Positions 23,513-32,971 of a stretch of 64,000 nucleotides of DNA are shown here, piece by piece. The stretch spans positions 57,409,127-57,473,126 of the forward strand of contig CM019826.1 of assembly GCA_009763385.1 (NCBI GenBank). Direction: 5' to 3'. Under the pieces are notes generated by a model. The model saw nothing but the letters and a program-made list of their open reading frames with translations, was not told where the DNA came from and searched no databases. This DNA is from Coix lacryma-jobi var. lacryma-jobi (taxonomy: Eukaryota; Streptophyta; Magnoliopsida; Poales; Poaceae). The first letter of the stretch is position 1. Each line of letters opens with the position of its first letter. The position numbers were made by a program, and so were the translations under genes.

Positions 23513-24105
23513 GGTCATTTGGACGAGTTCTCTACTTCTCCTTCTTCTTCCTTCTTCTACCTTCATATGATTTGTGTTGGAAGTTGAAAATGCACTCATC
23601 AAGGGGGAGATTGCGGATACATGAGTGTATGCCGGATCTTCAGTGATGAGTGATTGCCAACTGGTTTGATGCGCATGTTCTTTGGCTTGTGTTGTGCAGT
23701 TGTTGAGCACGGATACAGTGATCGAAGGCAAGGTGAAGGTCAAGTAGAGACGTGTCGTGCCGATGGACCGGGAGTGGTGAAGGATGGGCGTGTCGTGCGG
23801 CGGACGTGCCATGCCAATGTACCGAGTGCGGCGAATGGTGGACGTGAGGCTTGGACTGAGGGACCGGTGGCCTGAGGATCAGCTGTGGTGGCTGACAGCC
23901 TGGGACAGAGACGAGCGGAGATTTGTGGGACTCGGTGTGGCTCGGGTCATGGACCTGGGACACATGTCGGTGGACGGGGTGCACGGGCGGTGCATCCCCT
24001 CTACGGCGTCGGTTTGATGGTTGAGCCTCAGAAAATCCATCGGTGGACGGTTTTCCAAGTTTGGGCCTCAAAACCTGGGCGCTGGCGGGTTTCTGAGTTT
24101 GGGCC
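23513..24105 (+). mobile_element. SIRE copy D, left segment: end of 3' UTR, PPT and start of 3' LTR
   Basis: The 3' UTR tail (23513-23600) matches 55568-55653 of copy C. The PPT AAGGGGGAGAT (23601-23611) is followed by an LTR starting TGCGGATAC at 23612. The LTR is cut at 24105 by E, and GGGCC (24101-24105) is repeated at 45014-45018. The upstream body of D lies beyond copy B, outside the window. Confidence 0.92.
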
Positions 24106-24536
24106 TGTTGATACTGGTTATCTATCAAAATTAAAGGATAAATAAATATGAAAAGGGCATGAATTCAATCACCAACAAAGGTTTAGGGTTTTAATTGACA
24201 ATATTCCATGAGTTTTGGTGAATTGTGATTCTCTAGGGACTAAACCAGGAAACCAGCGCTGATTGCTTCCCCTTGAAGGAAACCAACGGGAGATAACGCA
24301 ACCGCCACGTCAGGAAGATTCTAGAAGACTCCAGGGGACACCAGAAGACACCAGGAGGTCGACCACCACGAGAGGATGAAAGGTGGGACCGACCGGTCCC
24401 ACCATGAGACCGGTCGGTCTCCCCCCGGGCCCGCTGGCTTCCGTCTTCTGCAAGCTTCCTCCACCGACCTCTAGGATGCATCTTAGCCGTACCTTAAGTT
24501 GGTTTGATCCAACGGCCGCGGTTGATCCCTCAGGGC

Positions 24537-24544
24537 TATATAAG
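24537..24544 (+). promoter_or_regulatory. TATA box of E 5' LTR
   Basis: TATATAAG after GGGC. The same context is at 44053-44060 in the 3' LTR, at 58393 in H and on the minus strand at 49563-49570 in F, so it is conserved across the family. Confidence 0.75.
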
Positions 24545-25431
24545 CAGCCCCAGACCCCCCTCTCCAGGCATCTCCCTCTTCATTATTCATCTCCACATCA
24601 GAAACTAGGGTTCCAATGTAGAAGTAGAGGTCCCTCTAGATGAATCTCTTCTAGTTCATCTAGAATTACATCTAGTTCATCTAGTTGTAATCAAGAGTTA
24701 GCTTTCAAGTAGAAGACTAGATACCCCTCAATTAGGATTAGAACCTAGTCTTATTCTAGAACTAGAAGAGAGAGAGAGAGGAAGAGATCAAGAGGAAGCT
24801 CCGGCCTGTCGGATCAACTTCTTCATCTTGTACCTGTGGATTCAAGTTCTTCATCGACTTGCTTCAACGATTGTTTCGGTAATCGACATCTATATTTAAG
24901 TTCGAGCCATTGTTCTTATTATTCTTAAGGTTTATGACTCTCTTTTGAGTACTTTAATTCTAGATGCGCAAGAGTTAGAGTAGTTGGATAGTGTAAGCGT
25001 GGTGCTTAGACTTGATAGCTCATAAATGCCTCCTATAACGCGGTAGTAGTGGTTGTTCGCAAGGGTGACTCTTATAGCCTTGTTGATTCTTCTATAGTCC
25101 ACTTACCCGTGTGTAGGCTCGGTAGGATTATACATTTGCATAAAAGACTCATACTCTGTTTGTGACCTTTTATGGCAACTTCTTATGGCAACTTCCCCAC
25201 TAAGAATAATATAAACATATCACTCTTGAATTGGAATTAGACAGCCTTAGTGATCCCCTCTATACTTCTAGATTCTCCGTCCTTGTTAGCTACTCAGGGG
25301 TTAGACTTTAAGACTTAACACTATCCGTTCCTTTGGGTTCGATATTAAAACTGGGTTACTCCGGTGAAGTGCTACATCGGTAGATCTTATCTGTGCGCTT
25401 GTGGATAAAGTAGAGTGTGCGTTAATTTATA

Positions 25432-25463
25432 CCAACAAGCATTTCTAGCGCCGTTGCCGGGGA
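25432..25463 (+). repeat. Second PBS copy inside the E LTR
   Basis: CCAACAAGCATTTC followed by TAGCGCCGTTGCCGGGGA repeats the LTR-end/PBS junction found 72 bp further on at 25504-25535. The 3' LTR holds it too (44937-44968, there with the unmutated TGGCGCC), so it belongs to the LTR and is not a by-product of one insertion. Confidence 0.85.
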
Positions 25464-25517
25464 TAGAGTTTTTCTCTACTCTTGGTAGCTACGTTAGTAA
25501 GTGTCAACAAGCATTTC

Positions 25518-25535
25518 TGGCGCCGTTGCCGGGGA
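25518..25535 (+). other. E primer-binding site (tRNA-Asp type)
   Basis: TGGCGCCGTTGCCGGGGA, the tRNA-Asp-type site typical of Athila-like elements. It lies 8 bases past the LTR end (AGCATTTC); the same 8-base spacer occurs in H and F. Confidence 0.88.
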
Positions 25536-27120
25536 ACGGTAGATCATCTTAAGTCTTAGTCTAACCTTGTAATCATACTTTTATCTTTTCCTTTTGTCCC
25601 AGTCTTTTCATTATTTTTGTTTTCATTCTTATGAATGTTGTTTTTGAATTCCACTCTTATCTATCACTACCCCATGAGCAAGCTATAACCAGTAGAATCC
25701 TTTTACCCTATCATAACATCTGGTTATTAGCTATGCCTACCTTTCCGCTGCACTGAGCATAGAAATATAATTGTGAAAATATTCCTTCGGGTATTCTTGT
25801 CACTAACCTTTCCAGGTCTGGAGCAGAAAAGAACGAAGGAACAACAAACACAAGGTATGTCTCATTAATCATCATGCAACATTGAATTACATTCATCCAA
25901 TCTTGATTTGTGCAAAATTCAAGCTTGGGGAATAGACTTTCTAAGAATATTTCTTGGCATGTTGCTATGTTGGTTGTCCCTACCTTTAGGATATGCTCAT
26001 ATACTAATCATACTCTTTCATCACCATCTGAATAAATCTCTAAAATGCTTTCATGTTATCTTTATTTGCTATAGTATATTCTTTGGTTTTGAAGTATTAT
26101 CATACACCTTTTAAATTAGGCATGGAGCTTAGTTTAACTGTTTTCATGAATTAGAGTAAGACATGGTGTCTGGTTTGATTCTTGAGCTAAAAGGTGTGCT
26201 AATTTTACCTCTAAAGGCTTTTAAATTAAGTATGGTGCTTAGGTTAAAATGCCTTCCTAGATCAAATTAGACGTGGTGTCTAGGTTGACTTCTGAATTGA
26301 TAGTATGCTATAGTAGATATTGGATATCTTGTTTGATTAATCCCTGCAGGAAAACTTTCAAAATCAATTTGGGAAAGTCCGGAGATGAACTCACACTGGA
26401 GATGAAGCAAGGCGTACAATAAACTTCAACAACTCTTGCACAATGAAGACTCAGCTCATTCATCATGGATGAAAGAACTGTGAGTATCAAAGTTTATTTA
26501 TTTTGTCTTCTACTGCAAGTTATCTTTTGCCTTGTTAAAGTGCAGCCAACACATGAAATACTAGTCTATGCTAAAGTAATCCTAAAACATCTCTTTATTA
26601 GCATAGATGCAAAATACATAAGTTATGGATAACAACCCATGCTTCAAATTCTTGCAATCCTTCGGGTATATATCCACTAACATTATGCAGGAGAGAGATT
26701 TTGTTCATCCATGGTTGGGTCTAAACATTGAAGATCCAAAACCCAAACCCTAGACACACAAACCTACTCTCAGATCACAAATGGTGCTAGCCTAGCTTTG
26801 AGTCTTGCTTGGACGCTGATGACAACAGGATGCAACTTACCTCATATGAGACAACCTATGCCTGCAACCATCATTGTCCAAGACATCAACATCAAGACAA
26901 GAAGTGGGAAGTTATCCTCTTTTCTAATCAAGAGCTAGCTTGGGAGACAAGATGGTACCACTACAACAATAGCAAGATCTACAAGTCAAACACATGAACA
27001 TGTTGTTGGGAGTTCATCTACATCACAAGCTAGCCTGGGAGAAACAATTCTGTTGTCTAGATGTGTTTCACAATCAAAGGGGGGAAGGAGAAACCCAACT
27101 TCAAACATATTAATCTTGGA

Positions 27121-27290
27121 AAATTTTGCTGTGGGACACTCCAAATATGCAAAATTGGCTGTGGGACACTGAAATAATTTTTCTTTGTTGTGGAACACTA
27201 TTTTCTTTGTTGCAGGACACTAGGCGGTGTCCTACAGCAAATAAATTTGAATCCAGTGTCCCACAGCAATTTTAAAAATTATTAGTGTCC
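27121..27290. repeat. Small inverted-repeat cluster (MITE-like)
   Basis: AAATTTTGCTGTGGGACACT at 27121-27140 is nearly the reverse complement of 27255-27274. Four forward copies of a GCTGTGGGACACT-like motif (27128, 27158, 27186, 27210) face two reverse copies (27226, 27255). No clear target duplication is seen, so its origin is uncertain. Confidence 0.6.
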
Positions 27291-27382
27291 TGTACTCACC
27301 ACTTTGATTAGTACAAACCACTAGATGTTGTCCTAGTCAAGAAGAAGAATATGATCCACCACTCATTCTTGGAAGATCATTC

Positions 27383-27652
27383 TTGAACACCATCAATGTT
27401 ATCATCTTTGCCAGACCTGGAAAAGTCAACTCTTGGATCTTTCGCTACATCTTCAACATCTACATCACTTATGCGCAGCCAAAGAGAACCAAGAGAAGAC
27501 GTCGAAGGAAGAACCAACTGCCAAGAATTGAGGAGGGCATCATGAAGGATGAAGCCACTGCACCACAAGAGTTAGAAGATGGAGAGATAGTACCTGAACC
27601 AGCAAATCAAGAAGAACAGTCGATAAGATCTCCATCATCTAGACACTGTTGA
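27383..27652 (+). CDS. Short unknown frame in E
   Basis: An 89-residue frame with a hydrophobic first half (SWIFRYIFNIYITYA), a basic cluster (PKRTKRRRRRKN) and an acidic tail (ELEDGEIVPEPANQEEQ). I recognise no family. It may be chance or a remnant of a gag-region protein; no support beyond its composition. Confidence 0.25.
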   Translation: MNTINVIIFARPGKVNSWIFRYIFNIYITYAQPKRTKRRRRRKNQLPRIEEGIMKDEATAPQELEDGEIVPEPANQEEQSIRSPSSRHC

Positions 27653-28081
27653 GAGGACAAGTCTCAGTTGTGACATTACAAGACAAAAGACTATCATAGA
27701 GGCACTCGAGTAGCAGCTCTAATTTCAAGTCTCTTGTCAACCCAATAATAAAAGGGAAAACAAGAAAGGTTGACAAGAGAAGAATGCGGAACTGTCCCTA
27801 CATCCTCATTGTACAAAATTAATACAAGAAAGAGAGAGGATCCTAGTCAGCATACTCGAGGAACAATGCGCCTTCACTGATAAGTCGACACAAGAGAAGG
27901 AAGATCGATACCTATAAAGATGATTCCACCGTGATCTTCTTCCTCTGAATCATACTGTGAGACAAACAAGAGAACTACAAGCCATACACCAGCTAGACAG
28001 GAGGAGCTTCTGCAAGGTGGTTCGGCACAATCACTCTCCAATTACAAAGTAGCATTTCAAGGTAAGTAACCATCACTGTAA

Positions 28082-28086
28082 AAGCT
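28082..28086 (+). repeat. Target-site duplication of Gypsy2, left (AAGCT)
   Basis: AAGCT directly before the 5' LTR, identical to 40488-40492 directly after the 3' LTR. Confidence 0.95.
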
Positions 28087-31075
28087 TGTAACACCCTAAA
28101 ATTTTCTCCAAAACAAAATAGGTGGGAAATGATTTAATTAGGTTTTTGTGAGCATTTAACCTAGGGGTTAAATAATTTTTGTTGAATTAAAAATAATGGT
28201 GGCAACATGTTTATGCATTCATGCTGATGCACTGGATTTATTGGAGTGACTGGTTTTTGCCAAAATTTAGTTTGAATTCAAACTCCTTTTGGAAATGTTT
28301 TGAAAAGCCTTGAAATAAATTGAAAAGCTCTTTCTTTTTCTCCCTCCTTCCCTCCCTCGTTTCGGCCCAGGCGGCCTGGCGGCCCAACCGCCGGCGCGCC
28401 CCTCCTTGCCCCTTCCTCCCGCGCGCTGGGCCTCCCTCCCTTCTTCTCTTCGCTGCGCGGCCCGTGGGCCGGCCTGCTCGCGCCGCGCCGCGCGAACCGC
28501 TGCGTCTCCCTCCCTTCTCTCGCTGACATCCAGGGCCCGCGTGTCAGTCTCCTTCTTCCCCTCCTCGCGCGCCGTCCCGAGCGCAACCGCCGCGCTCCGC
28601 GTCGTCCGCGCGTCGTGCGGCGCCGCTCCCACGACCTCGCGCTCGCCCTCGGGTATTTAGCGGATGCGCCGCACCCCGCTCCTTCTTTTCCCTCTCCCAC
28701 TCCCGCAGCGCCGCACAGAGCCACGCCGCCGAAGCCCCCGCGCCATTGCCGCCGCCCGCCGCCGTCGTCCCGGCGTCTCGGTGCTTCTCCGGCCGATTGC
28801 ATCCTCTTCCGAGCTCCACCGCATCACGGTGAAGCCGCCGAACTTTCTTCCTCTTTCGTTGTGCTCGGTTTTGGCCCTAACCGCCGTCGTGTGCTCGCAG
28901 CTCCGACGCCGGCGTTCGGATCCCCGCCGCCCCTCGCCGTGAGCCATCACCCGAGCCTCCTCGCCGCCTCTTTAGCCGCGGTAAGAACCCCCTCGAGCTC
29001 CGCTCTCTCTCCTTTCTCTTGGTTTGTCTCGGGGCGCCTCCTTCGGCCGGGTCCGCAAGCGCCCGCGTGTCGCCCATGGCGGGTGCGCGCACGCCGTCGC
29101 GACACCCCGCGGCGTCGCGGCCAGAGCCCCGCGCGCGGCGCGCCGCCGGCTCGCCCACGCGTGCACTTCCCCTGGATCTAATCCGAGCCGCCCATCTCCG
29201 ATCCGGCGGCCGAGGATCGGCGATACCCTTTCGCTGGCCATCTTGCTAAAGAGCCCCTGGAGAAGCCGGGAACCAACCCGCACTCCACCAGGCACTATTC
29301 CCTGTGCCTGGAAAATCTTGCAACCAGGCCCCTGTGTTTCGGAGAAATTGAGGCGCAGTCCAGTTGACTGCGGTATTGGTTTAAAATTCAATTTAAATTT
29401 CGGTTTAAATCCAAATGCAATTCAAACTATTTACAGAAATGCCACTACATTGTTTTGCTTATAAAATCCACGTTTTAGCTCCGATTTGACCCGTTCAAAT
29501 TGCGTTAGCTTCGTAATTTAGTGCTCTATCTGTTTATACCCCTGTTAACCTGTTTTGTACAGTTTAGCTTTAGGGTCCAAGTTAACCTTGTTTAGGGCGT
29601 TGTATATACCGTTTCGGCCGTATCTTTCACACCGTAACTCCGTTTTCGATGAACCTAAGCTTGTTGTGATCGTAGAGATGCGTACTTCAGTTTTATCAAA
29701 GTTTTATTTCAGTTTATTACTGTTTGGTGTATTGTTCTAATAATAGCCTTGTTTGCATCGTGTATGGTTGCACCTGGAATGCGTGGTGATGTTGTGATCG
29801 AGTAGACGGTGAGTCAGTGTGGTACGACCAGGACCCCTCGTTCAGTGATCAGCAGGAGGATCAACCTTTCGACAACCAAGGCAAGTTAGCATGGGATCTC
29901 CTTGTTTACCTATACACTTTACGTTAATCACTCATTTATGCATGTGTCCAACTGAGCAACCTTAGAAAACCCACTTAGCTTTTTGATCTGTGATGCTCTT
30001 GTTCCCGTGGGATATATGCATGTGGGTAGCTTTGCTAGTGCTAACTGACTTATAAACGATCCAGTCCAATGATGAATATGTTCTTATGATGATACGTGTT
30101 AAACGGTTAATAAAACTTGCTGTTAGCAAAAGCTGGGATTGACAGTGCTACCATGAGTGCTATATGGCTCTGGTTTTAGCTCAGTAAACTGGACCTTTTC
30201 TAACTCGGCAGCGGCGACCCGAAAGGGCGCAAAAGGGGCTTGCCACTTTGGGTGTAGGGCTGCCCCTGTTCCTATGTGTATAGCTGCGATGGCCTTGTGC
30301 CATAGGAAAGGGGGGTTGCTACATCTGCCTGCCAAGGAAACCTAGCGGCCCTGACCAGTTAGACGAACCAGCGAAAGGCTTCATCGTGTGCCCTGCCGAT
30401 CTACCTCGGAAGTGGGTCAAGAGGTTGGCCGCCTCGGGCACAAGGGTAACACGGCTTGTGGGTAAAGATGCACAACCTCTGCAGAGTGTAAAACTGTTAT
30501 AACAGCCGTGCTCACGGTCACGAGCGGCCCGGAAAACTAGCAGAACTATGATACTTATTTAAATGATACTTTATGTTGATGGTGCTCTTATGGTGAATCA
30601 TTTATCTTGGTTGGACATATGGATCATGGGTTAAGGGTTAAGCACAATACTCGTTTACCTTAAAAGCTAAAACTTTGCCAACTTAAAAGTTAACTGCAGT
30701 CAGACAGTGTCAGCCTTTTTGAGCCTCATGAACCCTATGTTAGCTTGCTAAGTACGTGGAGTACTTACGCTTGTTGTTTATCTTCTTTTTGGGCAAAATC
30801 ACGGATGGGTAACAGATGAAGGTGCAGTTGGCGACTTTCCTGAAGACTTCTAGGCTAGCTGCTCCCCCAGTCGACGTTTCCCTGTGGCGTAGTTTGTGTA
30901 CAAGTTCAGTGATCTGTGTTTCAGTGTGTTGTCAGACTTTGTTTTAATACTATCGTGATGTAATAAACACTGTGATGATGCCACTCTTGTAATTTGTCTA
31001 CTTATGTGTGTGATTGTTTCCTGGGCACACATGAGTTTTCCGCCTCAGTTTTATCCTTAAAATTGGGGTGTGACA
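28087..31075 (+). repeat. Gypsy2 5' LTR (2989 bp)
   Basis: TGTAACACC ... GTGTGACA. The AT-rich U3 (28087-28340) passes into a very GC-rich promoter and leader (28340-29240), with a TATA-like TATTTAG at 28654-28660. Donor-like sites follow in the leader: GCG|GTAAGA at 28981 and ACG|GTGAGT at 29809. The remaining 1.2 kb is AT-rich. The many GC-rich open frames on both strands here are not supported as genes. Confidence 0.97.
28654..28660 (+). promoter_or_regulatory. TATA-like box of Gypsy2 5' LTR
   Basis: TATTTAG in a GC-rich setting, followed after about 30 bases by pyrimidine-rich sequence of the kind seen at plant transcription starts. Identical in the 3' LTR. Confidence 0.5.
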
Positions 31076-31078
31076 AAT

Positions 31079-31090
31079 TGGTATCGGAGC
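31079..31090 (+). other. Gypsy2 primer-binding site (tRNA-Met type)
   Basis: TGGTATCGGAGC three bases after the LTR end, identical to the Gypsy1 site. Confidence 0.92.
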
Positions 31091-31269
31091 TTTGTTGACT
31101 GTAGGACGCAAGCCTAGATAGGAAATGGCCGTCTAACACCTTTTTGTTACCTGTTCACGCTTATTTTATTAACTCGTTACTTTATTAAAAGTTATACCTG
31201 CTTCTTATTCTTATCCTTTTGCATAAAACTAATTGTTTCCGCTTATCTTACCTTGTTTTTAACATCAGG
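31091..31269 (+). other. Gypsy2 leader before orf0
   Basis: Noncoding, T-rich, ending in a polypyrimidine-like stretch (TTACCTTGTTTTTAACATCAG) that stops one base before the orf0 ATG. It reads like a splice acceptor. Confidence 0.6.
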
Positions 31270-32301
31270 ATGCCTCGCATGAACGCCCGCGCCTACCGTG
31301 CTCTTTTCACCAGCCAGCCTGCTCCCCCTGTGGTTCACATCCCCGACAGTGATGGTTCCTCCAGCTCCTCCAACGACGTCTTCGCGGAGGATGAAGAGTT
31401 GACCGTTACTCCAGCAGTTTCTGAGGAGCTAGCAGCGCCATCCCCGCCCCCTGCAGCAGTTCCCGAGTCTCCGGCTCCGGAGGTGCCTGCTCCGGAGGTG
31501 CCAGTCCCAGTGGAGCCTGAGCCTGAGGCGCCAGCGCCTGAGGTCCCTGCTCCAGAGGCACCCGTTCCTGCAGCACCTGACGCTCCACCAGCTCCTGCGG
31601 CGCCAGCCTTCGTGCCAGTGTACCCGGTGGTACACTCTCCCGCCGCTTCGTCAGCTTCGGCACCAGCACCCCCTGCCTCCCCAGCAGCGCAGGTGGTGGA
31701 AGACCTTGGTTGGGATCGTCGCTTCATGTTTAAGAAGCCCGACGAGACAGCGTACTACCATAGTATGCTGGTTCGTCTGCTGGAGGAGTACTACCCGGAC
31801 TTGGAGGCTAAACTCCAATACCACTGCGGAGAGTACACCCACCCGTTGGAGGCTACATACTGGAAGTCCGACCTGATGGTTACAGGTTGGAAAGCTGCTG
31901 ATCAAGCCCATGTCATAGAGTCAGCTCACAGGACTACCACCAAGCGTAGTGATGCCCTCGCAAGTATGGAGGACGCGGCGCAGGATGCTTACCTGCACTA
32001 CCATGGCCTTCGCTTCCAGATGATGAGGCATGATCGCTACCGCTACCTGCCCCAAAGTGACATGGAGGGCTCGTGGCGAACCCTGCTCCCTCCAGTGGAG
32101 TACCCGGTTCTGGTCTCTACTGCCCAGCATGCATACGAGGTGCATAGGAAGGCCGACAAGGTGCAAGATGACCTGCGTGCGGCTCAGAAGGTGATAAGGC
32201 GTTTGGAGCGCGAAGTGGATTACCTTCGCGGTGAGCTAGACTATGCAACTGTCTACAAGAAGAAGTACAGAGCCAACGATGCCCCCGGTGGAGCCCAGTA
32301 G
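31270..32301 (+). CDS. Gypsy2 orf0: Pro/Ala-rich protein with C-terminal coiled coil
   Basis: I choose the ATG at 31270 (MPRMNARAYRALFTSQ) over an in-frame ATG at 31219, because it follows an acceptor-like CAG and begins the compositionally uniform protein; this gives 343 residues. Residues 20-60 are Ser/acidic. Residues 60-140 are Pro-Ala-Glu repeats (APEVPAPEVPVP). A globular section follows (WDRRFMFKKPDETAYYHSML to YRYLPQSDMEGSW). The C-terminus is a likely coiled coil (DKVQDDLRAAQKVIRRLERE). No enzyme motif is visible. It occupies the place of orf0 in Gypsy1 but shows no clear similarity to it. Function unknown; a structural or regulatory role is only a guess. Confidence 0.82.
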   Translation: MPRMNARAYRALFTSQPAPPVVHIPDSDGSSSSSNDVFAEDEELTVTPAVSEELAAPSPPPAAVPESPAPEVPAPEVPVPVEPEPEAPAPEVPAPEAPVPAAPDAPPAPAAPAFVPVYPVVHSPAASSASAPAPPASPAAQVVEDLGWDRRFMFKKPDETAYYHSMLVRLLEEYYPDLEAKLQYHCGEYTHPLEATYWKSDLMVTGWKAADQAHVIESAHRTTTKRSDALASMEDAAQDAYLHYHGLRFQMMRHDRYRYLPQSDMEGSWRTLLPPVEYPVLVSTAQHAYEVHRKADKVQDDLRAAQKVIRRLEREVDYLRGELDYATVYKKKYRANDAPGGAQ

Positions 32302-32971
32302 CTTGCCTACCACGATCAGTTACCTCGTTTAGACACGTTGTTTTAAGTTTCAGTTTGTGTTATGTGAACCTGTGGTGTTTGTGTTACTTATGTTGGTGAA
32401 CTATGTTTGTTTGGATCTTTGTCTGTGTGAGGTGAAGTATGGGTTATGTCCGTGCTTCTCCAAGTTAAACATCTTCTTATGTTATAAAGTTGCTTATCTC
32501 CTATGTCTGTGTTGCTGTTTTCTGGAGCAGCCTGTGTTTAAATCTGTGTATCTCTTAATCCGTGACCCCAAAAATTGTCAAATTTTTGTGGGAGTATCTA
32601 GACTGATGTACCTTTCAAACAAATCTGGAACCAAGTCCTTATCTGTTCGGATCTGGGAGATATGCCGGTTTAAAGTCGATGTTTCTACGCAGTCTGTCGT
32701 CCAGAACAGGTTCTGTTCAATGCTGTTTTCGGCCCAGAATCTGGCCGAATCTGAAAAAGTGTTCTATACGAAAGTTGTAGCCGGTTTCTTAATCTTTCCA
32801 ACGATGTCTGGTTCATCCCTGTTGGATTTCTGTAGCTCGAGTTATGCCCGTTTTAGTGTGCTGCTGTCGACAAAGATGTGCACAGAAATTTTCAGCAATG
32901 TTCATTTATGTCATATATACTTCCTATGTTGGATATAAAGGTCTAACTCTTGCGCATTTGTTGGTGAGCAG
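32302..32971 (+). other. Gypsy2 orf0-gag spacer
   Basis: 670 bp, T-rich, with upstream ATGs, which makes plain ribosome scanning to gag unlikely. It ends TTGTTGGTGAGCAG directly before the gag ATG. No gene seen. Confidence 0.6.

Larger units (their letters stand above)
24106..25509 (+). repeat. E 5' LTR (1404 bp)
   Basis: Begins TGTTGATACTGG and ends AGTGTCAACA. Contents in order: a palindromic pair ACCGACCGGTC/GACCGGTCGGT (24388-24418); a TATA box (24537-24544); CATCTAGTT repeats (24635-24690); a GAGAGA run near 24770; and a complete extra copy of the PBS region (25432-25463). A 13-bp tandem duplication near 25170-25195 is absent from the other LTR. Confidence 0.93.
25536..28086 (+). other. 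E internal region, left part: mostly noncoding
   Basis: No gag or pol homology is visible in any frame. It holds a small inverted-repeat cluster (27121-27290) and one short Arg/Lys-rich frame (27383-27652). AAG|GTAAGT near 28058 resembles a strong splice donor 30 bp before the Gypsy2 insertion. Otherwise I see no gene. Confidence 0.7.

Noticed and set aside
23512..23612. Head-to-head SIRE LTRs considered as a palindrome or assembly artefact
   Set aside because: The 100 bp between them is normal SIRE 3' UTR and PPT, and the two LTRs differ in sequence, so insertion of B into D explains it simply.
28278..29464. Many overlapping open frames on both strands of the Gypsy2 LTR (also 37690-38876)
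   Set aside because: They lie in very GC-rich LTR leader sequence, overlap each other in most frames, have Arg/Pro/Ala-biased composition and no homology. Stop codons are simply rare there.
31079..31090. PBS sequences considered as tRNA gene fragments
   Set aside because: Only 12-18 bases match a tRNA 3' end, always next to an LTR. No cloverleaf can be formed.
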